A stretch of DNA of 7,328 bases from XYD2-FULL-39-9 sp964561035 (GTDB taxonomy: Bacteria > Patescibacteriota > Patescibacteriia > Magasanikbacterales > GWA2-37-8): the NCBI GenBank assembly GCA_964561035.1, contig CAZLNR010000031.1, positions 1 to 7,328 of the forward strand. Reading direction: 5' to 3'. Each line of letters starts with the position of its first letter. Positions within the stretch are counted from its first letter, which is position 1. Positions 1 to 6,157 of the stretch are shown here, piece after piece. A program made the position numbers and the translations under genes. A model generated the notes under the pieces. That model was not told the DNA's origin. It did no database searches and worked only from the letters and a program-made list of their open reading frames with translations.

Positions 1-606
1 TTAACGTTCTGACACTGGCCAGGCATCACCCCCTATACATCATCTTACGATTTAGCAGGGAGCTGTGTTTTTGGTAAACAGTCGCAGCTGGTCTTTTGTT
101 GTAGCCCATATTGCTATGGGCGGGCCTTATCCCGAAGTTACGGCCGCTGTATTGCAGAGTTCCTTAACGAGGGTTCTCTCATACGCCTTGGTCTACTCGA
201 CCTATCCACCTGTGTCGGTTTCCGGTACGGTTATGCATAGCTTAACGATTTTTATCTTTTCTAGACACCTCGCTATCTCTAGTTGACTCCACCCGAAGGC
301 TTTGTCTCCGTCTTGCGACACGTATATAACCAAAATACGCTAGAATCTTAAAGATGTGCAATAAAAACCAAACTATACATAGTGCTGGAATATTAACCAG
401 CTCTTCCATCGGTTACGCCTTTCGGCCTGGCCTTAGGACCGACTAACCCTGGGTCGATTCTCGTTGCCCAGGAAACCTCGGATTTTCGGCGGGCAGGATT
501 ATCACCTGCCTTTTTGCTACTTATGCCTGCATTCTTACTTCTTTACACTCCACCGCGACTCACGTCTACGGCTTCAGCGCGTAAAGAACATTCCTCTACC
601 AATTAC

Positions 607-729
607 CGTGGAGAACTTTACTCTCAACTACATTTTGTTTTTATTATTTACAATAAATTTAAAAAATTTATTTTTTAAATTTATTGAGAAATGTTAAACA
701 TTGTTAGTTAAAGTTTAAAGTTCTCCACG
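607..729 (-). other. Intervening-sequence-like hairpin insertion in 23S helix 45
   Basis: Here the tip of helix 45 (E. coli about 1164-1185) is replaced by about 123 nt of AT-rich sequence. Its ends are a perfect 14-bp inverted repeat (607-620 with 716-729, CGTGGAGAACTTTA). Its core is a second perfect 16-bp inverted repeat (651-666 with 671-686) closing a 4-nt loop. The middle parts are also largely complementary, so the whole insertion can fold as one long hairpin. Conserved 23S sequence resumes directly on both sides. Insertions at this helix are known in Salmonella and others, where RNase III removes them and the 23S stays fragmented but functional. Excision here is inferred. No protein-coding frame or intron motif is seen inside. 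Confidence 0.8.
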
Positions 730-816
730 ATAAGTTCGCAGCTTCGGTACTACATTTTAGTCCCGTACATTTTCGGCGCTAAAACTCTTGACCAGTGAGC
801 TGTTACGCTTTCTTTA

Positions 817-847
<31 letters not shown>

Positions 848-1528
848 TTGTTTGAGAATTAAAACCACCTTCGTTACACTTAATGTAGATTTAGGGACCT
901 TAGCTGGCGATCTGGGCTGTTCCCCTTTTGGCAATGAAGCTTAGCCCCCACTGCCTGTCTCCTAAGTTTTAACTGTTAGCATTCGGAGTTTGATTAAAAA
1001 CGGTATCCCGAAGGACCCAATTCTCATCCAGTGCTCTACCGCTAACAGGAACACTTAAGGCTATACCTAGATATATTTCGAGGAAAACCAGCTATCACCG
1101 AGTTCGATTAGAATTTCTCTCCCATCCACAACTCATCTCCGAGTGTTGCACGGCTCGTGAGTTCGGACCTCCCCTCTTATTTCTAAGAGGTTCATCCTGG
1201 TCATGGATAGCTCACCCGGTTTCGGGTTATATGCGTGCCACTTGTCGCCCGTTAAGACTCGCTTTCGCTGCGCCTCCACCCCAGAGGGGCTTAAGCATTG
1301 CGACACACAACATACTCGCAGGCTCATTCTTCAATAGGAACACGGTCACCCTTGCGGGCTCCCGCTCTTTGTAAGTGTACGGTTTCAGATACTATTTCAT
1401 CGCCCTCACCGGGCTACTTTTCACCTTTCCCTCGTGGTACTTGTCCACTATCGATCACCAAAAGTATTTAGTCTTAGACCATAGTCGGCCCAAATTCAGA
1501 CGAAATTTCACGAGTTTCGCCCTACTCA

Positions 1529-1757
1529 AGAACAATAACAATGATAGACTGATTTCTTTTGTATACAGGACTGTTACCTTCTTTGGTTGTTCTTTCCAAA
1601 ACATTTTACTAGAAATCAATTTTTCACTCGACATACAGAAAGTCGACGCTACTGTCTTATTACCCTATATAAACAACGGTCTGTCCTTTAAACTACAGTT
1701 CAAAGTTAATCGTAAAGACCAACCTATTACTATAATAACATTTATATAGTTTAGACT
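1529..1757 (-). other. Domain I expansion segment of 23S rRNA
   Basis: Between the conserved GCGAAAAGGGA (right) and GAGTAGGGCG (left) there are about 230 nt, against roughly 107 nt in E. coli. The stretch is AT-rich. It can form an internal stem of 9 bp (CTATATAAA at 1665-1673 with TTTATATAG at 1741-1749), enclosing GGTCT (1678-1682) with AGACC (1716-1720) and a further CTTTAAACT/AGTTCAAAG pairing. The left part keeps a recognisable TGGAAAG...GAAGGTAACAGTCCTGTA segment like that of other bacteria, so the extra bases sit mainly in the 5' (right-hand) half. This is probably a lineage-specific helix extension rather than an intron. Its exact boundaries are uncertain. Confidence 0.55.
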
Positions 1758-2027
1758 TTTCCCTTTTCGCTCGCCACTACTAAGGGAATCTCTTCGATTT
1801 ATTTTCCTCTAGCTACTGAGATGTTTCACTTCGCTAGGTCTTCTTTTTATACCTATGGATTCAGTATAAAATTTTCAGCATGAAGCTGAAAGAGTTTCCT
1901 CATTCGGAAATCCCCGGGTCAACGCTTGCTTGAGAGCTAACCGAGGCTTATCGCACTCTGCAACGTCCTTCTTCGTCTTTTGGTGTCAAGGCATTCACCA
2001 TACACTCTTATTTAATTGCGCACGACT

Positions 2028-2076
2028 AAAGCACTAAAAAGTGCTTTTGCATGTAGGCCTATTGAATTCCTACATG
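2028..2076 (-). other. Two hairpins just upstream of the 23S 5' end
   Basis: AAAGCAC (2028-2034) pairs with GTGCTTT (2041-2047) around a 6-nt loop. CATGTAGG (2050-2057) pairs with CCTACATG (2069-2076). They lie 7 to 55 nt before the predicted mature 5' end in the pre-23S transcript. They may be processing signals. The usual long 5'/3' processing stem cannot be tested because the 3' flank of the gene is outside the window. Confidence 0.4.
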
Positions 2077-2088
2077 ACATCGTGTTTG

Positions 2089-2144
2089 CCCTGTTAAATA
2101 ATTTTGCTCTGCAAGCAAAATCCGCTACGCGGAATTTAACAGGG
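2089..2144. repeat. Cloverleaf-like inverted repeat in the 23S leader
   Basis: An 11-bp outer inverted repeat (CCCTGTTAAAT at 2089-2099 with ATTTAACAGGG at 2134-2144) encloses two back-to-back hairpins. One is ATTTTGCT/AGCAAAAT (2100-2107 with 2113-2120) and the other is TCCGC/GCGGA (2121-2125 with 2129-2133). Nearly every base is paired, giving a compact three-way junction in either DNA strand or in the RNA. It could be a pre-rRNA processing structure or a small palindromic genomic repeat of REP type. Only one copy is in the window. Confidence 0.5.
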
Positions 2145-2268
2145 TACCCTATTATTTGTTGAATTGACCAATGAATTGTCAACGTGCTCGTGTTTCTTTC
2201 AGAACTTTCATTTCAACCAAAGTGAGTTCAAAAATTTTTTGTGCTCGCTTCGTGTGAAATGCTTTTTT

Positions 2269-2296
2269 AAAAAAGAATAACCGCCTTCAAGCGGTT
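2269..2296 (-). terminator. Intrinsic-terminator-like hairpin between promoter and 23S
   Basis: On the minus strand AACCGC/GCGGTT (2291-2296 with 2279-2284) forms a 6-bp stem with a 6-nt loop. It is followed by ATTC and six T residues (2274-2269). This lies downstream of the consensus promoter at 2469-2497 and upstream of the 23S gene. It would therefore either end a short transcript of about 195 nt or act as an attenuator in the rRNA leader. The four bases before the T-run make it weaker than a textbook terminator. Confidence 0.5.
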
Positions 2297-2462
2297 CTCA
2301 ATATATTGAGGATTGTACCACTTGGATTACTGGAGTAAAATGTTAGTCTTTTTTATCATGATTGGATAATCCCGAAAATCGGGAAACTGTCTATTTACCC
2401 AGAGGTCCAAGCTTGTTTTTGGCGGACATGGATCTTGCCAGCTGGCAAGACTTTGTTATGTA
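2269..2462 (-). ncRNA. Candidate structured small RNA or 23S leader attenuator
   Basis: Transcription from the promoter at 2469-2497 would start near 2462. The RNA would hold an 18-nt palindromic hairpin (2433-2450), then a rod built from 2406-2411 with 2321-2326, 2399-2402 with 2330-2333, and 2394-2398 with 2335-2339. A CCCGA/TCGGG hairpin (2371-2383) sits inside the rod. A short palindrome (2297-2310) and the terminator-like hairpin follow. Bases 2411-2415 and 2421-2425 are also complementary to 2288-2292 and 2281-2285. That 10-bp pairing would close the rod and prevent the terminator hairpin. The rod with a bulged 3' strand loosely recalls 6S RNA, but no family consensus was recognised. 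Whether it is a separate ncRNA or part of the rRNA leader is open. Confidence 0.35.
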
Positions 2463-2468
2463 CAGACG

Positions 2469-2497
2469 ATTATAGCTAAAACCAGAAAACCTGTCAA
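2469..2497 (-). promoter_or_regulatory. Perfect sigma70-type promoter upstream of 23S
   Basis: On the minus strand there is TTGACA (2492-2497), a 17-bp spacer, and TATAAT (2469-2474). Both hexamers and the spacing match the consensus exactly. An A/T-rich stretch lies just upstream (around 2502-2512). The predicted start is near 2462, about 440 nt before the mature 23S 5' end. A promoter of this strength suits rRNA or an abundant small RNA. Confidence 0.85.
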
Positions 2498-2528
2498 CCC
2501 CCTTTTATTACCCTATTACACACAGTCC

Positions 2529-2537
2529 TGTGGATAA
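2529..2537 (-). promoter_or_regulatory. Single DnaA-box match upstream of the rRNA promoter
   Basis: The minus strand reads TTATCCACA, the exact DnaA-box consensus, about 70 bp upstream of the predicted start point. It is just beyond the stop codon of the Smr gene. Only one perfect box is seen, so this is not an origin. One such 9-mer by chance in a window this size is not very unlikely, so function is speculative. Confidence 0.25.
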
Positions 2538-2543
2538 CCTATT

Positions 2544-2858
2544 TTACTCTTCCAAAACCACCAAGCACCTTCCTCCCGCGCCATGCAAAACCGACTCTTT
2601 CCATGCCTTTACCAGCTTATGATTTGAATCTTTTTCCTTAATATTTTTATTTAAAAATTCAACTGTTTTTTGTTTTAACAATCCATTGCCGCCACGGCCA
2701 TAGATTATCTGAGCGCTGTGTTGATTTTTTTGAATTAGCTCCAATAAAAAATTAATAATACTGCTCTCTACATCATTAGGGTGTATTGCATGCAGATCAA
2801 GCTTAGGTAAATTTTTGTCGTATTCTAAAGCGATAAATAAAGTACTTTCTGTTTCCAT
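2544..2858 (-). CDS. Small Smr-domain protein, putative nuclease
   Basis: This 104-residue protein is essentially a single Smr domain. LDLHA (residues 20-24) stands for the family LDLHG motif. IIYGRGGNGLLK (51-62) matches the usual HGxGxGxL loop, with Tyr in place of His. LHGAGGRCLVVL (91-102) is the closing GGxG-strand element. Smr domains occur at the C-terminus of MutS2 and as stand-alone proteins, where several act as DNA-nicking or RNA-cleaving enzymes. The substrate of this one is unknown. The ATG at 2858 is the only plausible start because an in-frame TAA lies four bases upstream. There is no Shine-Dalgarno sequence, and the start lies 13 bp from the tRNA-fragment repeat. The gene may be read with tRNA-Leu. 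No terminator follows the stop; the 23S promoter begins within 50 bp. Confidence 0.85.
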   Translation of the reverse strand: METESTLFIALEYDKNLPKLDLHAIHPNDVESSIINFLLELIQKNQHSAQIIYGRGGNGLLKQKTVEFLNKNIKEKDSNHKLVKAWKESVLHGAGGRCLVVLEE

Positions 2859-2871
2859 AATTTATTTAAAT

Positions 2872-2891
2872 TGTGCCGCGGGAGAGACTCG
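2872..2891. repeat. Direct repeat, copy 1: fragment of the tRNA-Leu 3' end
   Basis: Twenty bases are identical to 3026-3045. They cover the last 18 nt of tRNA-Leu (half of the T-arm, the acceptor 3' strand and the discriminator base) plus 2 flanking bases. The copies lie in the same orientation, 154 bp apart, with this one on the 3' side of the tRNA. Similarity stops sharply at both ends. This is the geometry left by site-specific integration into a tRNA 3' end, or by a short tandem duplication. Confidence 0.8.
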
Positions 2892-3025
2892 GCTTCGACT
2901 AAAATTTTCTTCCGAAAATTTTGTCTAGCCACCGCCTCGCGGTTTTACTCGCTCACCTGCTTCGCAAAACATCGCTCCGGCGTTCTCGTTTCTCGGTCGC
3001 AACACAAACTATTGCGTTGCTCTTA
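2892..3025. other. 134-bp non-coding segment between the tRNA-Leu repeats
   Basis: No credible coding sequence is seen. The segment holds a 9-bp hairpin (AAAATTTTC/GAAAATTTT, near 2901-2922) inside a GAC/GTC pair, and a GCAAC/GTTGC inverted repeat near its right end. It also holds several CG-rich words such as GCTTCG, which recurs in the 23S leader near 2246. It could be the remnant of a very small integrated element or an ordinary tRNA trailer. No integrase or recombinase gene is present. Confidence 0.4.
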
Positions 3026-3045
3026 TGTGCCGCGGGAGAGACTCG
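3026..3045. repeat. Direct repeat, copy 2: within the tRNA-Leu 3' end
   Basis: This is the partner of 2872-2891. It forms the 3' end of the intact tRNA-Leu gene plus two trailing bases. Confidence 0.8.
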
Positions 3046-3109
3046 AACTCTCACTCCCGAAGGAACATGCTCCTAAGGCATGCGTGTCTACCAATTTCAC
3101 CACCGCGGC
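3028..3109 (-). tRNA. tRNA-Leu (anticodon UAG)
   Basis: On the minus strand the acceptor stem GCCGCGG/CCGCGGC is perfect, with discriminator A. The anticodon stem CATGC/GCATG encloses CTTAGGA, so the anticodon is TAG, which reads CUN leucine codons. A long variable arm (TTCCTTCGGGAG region) is typical of class II tRNA-Leu. The T-arm is GAGAG-TTCGAGT-CTCTC. CCA is not encoded, so a CCA-adding enzyme is needed. The gene starts 27 nt after the terminator stem that follows pnp. A possible -10 (TATATG) lies between them, but no convincing -35 was found. Confidence 0.96.
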
Positions 3110-3135
3110 ATGCGTGTAATTCAATCATATAATTT

Positions 3136-3169
3136 AAAAAAAAACAACCCCGATTAGTTCGGAGTTGTT
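3136..3169 (-). terminator. Bidirectional intrinsic terminator after pnp
   Basis: AACAAC...GTTGTT with an inner CCGA/TCGG pairing (3143-3169) forms a strong hairpin. On the minus strand it is followed by nine T residues (3144-3136). It starts 16 nt after the pnp stop codon. On the plus strand the same stem is followed by a T-rich stretch (3171-3186), so it could also stop transcription from the left. Confidence 0.88.
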
Positions 3170-3184
3170 CTTTTATTTTATTTT

Positions 3185-5398
3185 TTACCTGCTTCTTCCG
3201 CCTCCATGGCCACCGCGATGTCCACCCGGGCCACTGCTGCGCTGCGGCCGCTCAAAACGCGGCTGATCTACGTAACCTTCCGGTTTTGGCGTTAACTGTT
3301 TCATGCTTAGATTGATTCTGCCCATACTGTCAATTTCTTTAACAAGAACTTTTACCTTATCCCCTAAATGCAAAACATCACTTGGACTGTTGGTGCGAGT
3401 CCAGGCAATTTCACTCACATGAACTAAACCATCTTGTCCTGGCAAGACCTGCACAAAAGCACCGAAGTCTTCCAAACGAACAACCGTACCATCATATACT
3501 TCTCCGGCTGTTACTTCATGAGTAAGCTCTTTTACCCACTTAACAGCTTTTTCCATACCCACAGCATCGGAAGATGTAACAAATACACGCCCATCATCTT
3601 CGATATCAATTGATACGCCGGTTTCGGCAATAATTTTATTAATCATCTTGCCGCCAGGACCAATAACATCACGAATTTTTTCTGGATTGATTTTAATAGT
3701 TACGATACGAGGAGCATACGGCGACATTTCTGCGCGAGGCGCGGAAATGATTCCGCTCATAAAACCTAGGATCTTTGTTCTCGCTTCTTTAGATTGACTA
3801 AATGTCTGCTCAACAATATCCCAGCTCAAACCTTCAGTTTTGGTATCCATTTGAATGGCTGTGACACCATCTTTAGTACCAGCAATCTTAAAGTCCATTC
3901 CGCCCGGACCATCTTCAACATCTTGTAAATCAGTAATAACTTTCCATTGACCGCTCTTATCGCTGGCCAAACCCATTGCAATACCGGCAACCGGTTTTTG
4001 AATTGGCACACCAGCATCCATTAACGCCAAGGTTGAACCGCACACAGATGCCATAGAACTTGAACCGTTTGATCCTAAAACTTCAGAGACAACACGGATT
4101 GCATATGGAAAATCAGTTTCTGGCGGGAGCATTGGTTCGAGCGCGCGTTCGGCAAGAGCACCGTGACCAATAGCACGATTACCTGGACCACGCAAAGGAC
4201 CAGTTTCACCATATGTAGCTGGTGTATCGCTATAATGATGCATGTACCGTTTAGTACCATCTTCCTCCATCGTATCAACTGTTTGAACATCACCTGGCGC
4301 ACCTAAAGTTACCACAGATAATACTTGCGTATCTCCGCGCATAAACATACCGGTACCATGGGTGCGAGGCAGCAAACCAACCTCGGCGCTTAATGGACGA
4401 ATATCAGTAATAGCTCTGCCATCTAAACGCTGGTTCTGCTTCAAAATTTGTTCCGTAATATATTTTTCTACATAAATTTTTACCCGGCCCAACACAATTT
4501 TCATTACAGTTTCGTTGGTTTCTTTAGCGACTAACATTTCTTTAATCGCATCGCTGAATTTATTTATTAGCGCTACGCGTTCTTTTCTATCCATTTTTGG
4601 CGCGTCAAAAATCCAATCATTAACATGGCTAGCAACTAATTGATCAGCCGCAGTTTCAGCTTCTTGCAAAGCAAGTTCATTTTCATTTTTATTTGCGCTT
4701 AAATCAAGCTTCTCCTGCCCGCCTTCAGATTGAACTTTTTTAATAAAGCTAATCAGCGCCCCCATTTCTGCTGCGCCGAATTTCATAGCTTTAATTACTT
4801 CTGATTCTGAAACATCTTTACATCCGGCCTCAACCATAATAACTTTTTCTGGCGTACCGGCTACCACAATATCAATTGAACTAGTTTGGCGTTCGGTGAT
4901 AGTTGGATTTATTTTTAACTGCCCATCTACCATACCAACCCGAACACCGCCAATTGGGCCATTCCAAGGAATTGAAGATAGAGATAATACAGTTGAAGCT
5001 GCAATCATGGCTGGAATTTGAGAATCAACTTCACCATCAAAAGAAAGCGCAGTTAAAATTACCTGCACATCATTTCGCATTTCTTGATTAAACAGCGGAC
5101 GAATGGCTCTGTCTACTAAACGACCAGACAACACTGCCTCGTCACTTGGCCTGCCTTCACGTTTAATAAAGCGACTACCCTTAATTTTACCTGCGGCATA
5201 TAACTTTTCTTCAAAGTTAACCATGAGCGGAAAGAAGTCTATACCATCGCGAGTATTTTTACTCATCGTTGCGGTTGCCAAGATTACGGTATCGCCGTAA
5301 CTAACAAGACAGGAGGCGTTTGCCTGCAAAGAAAGTTTTCCTGTTTCTACAGACAGTGTTCTTCCTCCCCATTCCATTGACCATTTTTTTACTGCCAT
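3185..5398 (-). CDS. pnp: Polynucleotide phosphorylase (PNPase)
   Basis: This 737-residue protein is a full-length PNPase (E. coli has 711). It degrades RNA 3' to 5' using phosphate, releasing nucleoside diphosphates, as a trimer in the cytoplasm. The first RNase PH domain spans about residues 10-145, with EGRPSDEAVLSGRLVDRAIRPLF at 81-103. An alpha-helical linker follows at about 240-320. The catalytic RNase PH domain spans about 325-555, with LPRTHGTGMFMRGDTQ at 343-358, SNGSSSMASVCG (phosphate site) at 443-454, and MDFKIAGTKDG...QMD with Asp502, Asp510 and Asp518. A KH domain follows (565-625, IGPGGK at 579-584), then an S1 domain (632-702) and a Gly/Arg/His-rich tail from about 713. The start has a GGGGA about 10 nt upstream. 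It is the last gene of rpsO-NYN-pnp and ends at a terminator. E. coli pnp also follows rpsO. Confidence 0.98.
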   Translation of the reverse strand: MAVKKWSMEWGGRTLSVETGKLSLQANASCLVSYGDTVILATATMSKNTRDGIDFFPLMVNFEEKLYAAGKIKGSRFIKREGRPSDEAVLSGRLVDRAIRPLFNQEMRNDVQVILTALSFDGEVDSQIPAMIAASTVLSLSSIPWNGPIGGVRVGMVDGQLKINPTITERQTSSIDIVVAGTPEKVIMVEAGCKDVSESEVIKAMKFGAAEMGALISFIKKVQSEGGQEKLDLSANKNENELALQEAETAADQLVASHVNDWIFDAPKMDRKERVALINKFSDAIKEMLVAKETNETVMKIVLGRVKIYVEKYITEQILKQNQRLDGRAITDIRPLSAEVGLLPRTHGTGMFMRGDTQVLSVVTLGAPGDVQTVDTMEEDGTKRYMHHYSDTPATYGETGPLRGPGNRAIGHGALAERALEPMLPPETDFPYAIRVVSEVLGSNGSSSMASVCGSTLALMDAGVPIQKPVAGIAMGLASDKSGQWKVITDLQDVEDGPGGMDFKIAGTKDGVTAIQMDTKTEGLSWDIVEQTFSQSKEARTKILGFMSGIISAPRAEMSPYAPRIVTIKINPEKIRDVIGPGGKMINKIIAETGVSIDIEDDGRVFVTSSDAVGMEKAVKWVKELTHEVTAGEVYDGTVVRLEDFGAFVQVLPGQDGLVHVSEIAWTRTNSPSDVLHLGDKVKVLVKEIDSMGRINLSMKQLTPKPEGYVDQPRFERPQRSSGPGGHRGGHGGGRSR

Positions 5399-5460
5399 AC
5401 TATTTATTCCCCGCTATAACGGGACTTTCTGCTTGACGTTTTTTGCCAAGCGGCAGATGA

Positions 5461-5528
5461 TTTGAGAGCTACAGACCAATCCGCCTACAGCTGCGTAAAC
5501 AGGCAGGCCAGGTCTATGTGTTCTCAAA
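5461..5528 (-). promoter_or_regulatory. Long hairpin in the pnp leader
   Basis: In the 147-nt gap between the NYN gene and pnp, TTTGAGA (5461-5467) pairs with TCTCAAA (5522-5528). AGACC (5473-5477) pairs with GGTCT (5511-5515), and an apical GCCT/AGGC pairing lies inside. In E. coli, RNase III cuts a long stem-loop in the pnp leader and PNPase then represses its own messenger. The position here is similar, but the mechanism is only inferred. A smaller CCCG/CGGG hairpin (about 5410-5423) overlaps the weak ribosome-binding site. Confidence 0.6.
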
Positions 5529-5545
5529 CCATCCGTGTTAATTAA

Positions 5546-6157
5546 TTATTTTTTATTAGTATTAAACTGCTGATTTGGGCGCGTGTTTTTTGCCACAAAC
5601 ATTTTCTTTGGCGGCGGCACAAATCTTTTATCGGGAATTAAAAATCTTGCCTTATCCTGACTCAAATCTATAAAATCATCTGCTTCTTCTATCAATTTAG
5701 AGGAGGTTGTTTCACCAAATGCCACCACTTCAACCTGTTTTCCTTGTCCACGTAAATAATCAACCAGCGGCACATAATCCCCATCACCACTCACCAATAC
5801 TACCGCATCCAAACTTGGAGAAAATCTAATTGCATCAACCGCCAACCCTACATCCCAGTCAGCCTTTTTCTCACCGCCTAGAAAAATCTGCAATGGTTTA
5901 TCCTTAGTTTCAATACCCAAATTATATAGAGCGTCAAAAAACGGCTGTTCTTCTTTGCTCTCTGTGCTCACCACATATGCAATAGCACGAATTAATTTCC
6001 TGTCAGCAATTGCTTCTTTGACAATATTACCAAAATTAACTTTGGCGCCAAATAAATTTTTTGCGCTATAATACATATTCTGCACATCAATAAACACCCC
6101 TACTCGTTGGTCGGGGTGTTTAAGAGTGTTTCGTTTTTTGTTAACTAATTGAGTCAT
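5546..6157 (-). CDS. NYN-domain protein (LabA/DUF88-like), putative ribonuclease
   Basis: This 203-residue protein has a PIN-like NYN fold. VGVFIDVQNMYY (19-30) carries the first acidic residue (Asp24). KKADWDVGLAVDAI (97-110) supplies the DxxLxxDA element (Asp102, Asp108). VLVSGDGDYVPLVDYLRGQGKQ (120-141) carries SGDGDY (Asp125, Asp127). Related NYN domains are metal-dependent endoribonucleases; activity here is inferred. The last 40 residues are basic and rich in Pro and Asn (PPPKK, NTRPNQQFNTNKK), possibly an RNA-binding tail. The ATG lies inside the end of rpsO, overlapping by 17 nt, so translation is probably coupled; no Shine-Dalgarno sequence is clear. Placement between rpsO and pnp suggests a role in RNA turnover alongside PNPase. 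Confidence 0.88.
   Translation of the reverse strand: MTQLVNKKRNTLKHPDQRVGVFIDVQNMYYSAKNLFGAKVNFGNIVKEAIADRKLIRAIAYVVSTESKEEQPFFDALYNLGIETKDKPLQIFLGGEKKADWDVGLAVDAIRFSPSLDAVVLVSGDGDYVPLVDYLRGQGKQVEVVAFGETTSSKLIEEADDFIDLSQDKARFLIPDKRFVPPPKKMFVAKNTRPNQQFNTNKK
6092..6121 (-). other. 9-bp hairpin inside the start of the NYN gene
   Basis: AAACACCCC (6092-6100) pairs perfectly with GGGGTGTTT (6113-6121) across a 12-nt loop, at codons 13-22 of the NYN gene. It could slow ribosomes or be a nuclease target. It has no T-run for termination on the minus strand. Confidence 0.35.

Noticed and set aside
607..729. Group I or group II intron, or homing endonuclease, in 23S
   Set aside because: The insertion is too short, lacks intron core elements and an endonuclease frame, and is fully explained as one long hairpin.
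2150..2182. Second 23S promoter with TTGACA at 2177-2182
   Set aside because: No acceptable -10 lies at 15-19 bp; the nearest A/T hexamers need a spacer of about 20-23 bp.
2269..2462. T-box riboswitch, suggested by GTGGTAC before a terminator
   Set aside because: The conserved T-box antiterminator sequence and a specifier stem are not present, and no aminoacyl-tRNA synthetase gene follows.
2498..2543. Replication origin near the DnaA box
   Set aside because: There is only one perfect box, no cluster, and no dnaA or other origin-linked gene.
2871..3119. An 82-codon plus-strand frame
   Set aside because: It runs antisense through tRNA-Leu and its repeat and has no family features.
3826..5300. 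Several 62-75-codon frames within pnp on both strands
   Set aside because: They are shadows of the clearly coding pnp frame.
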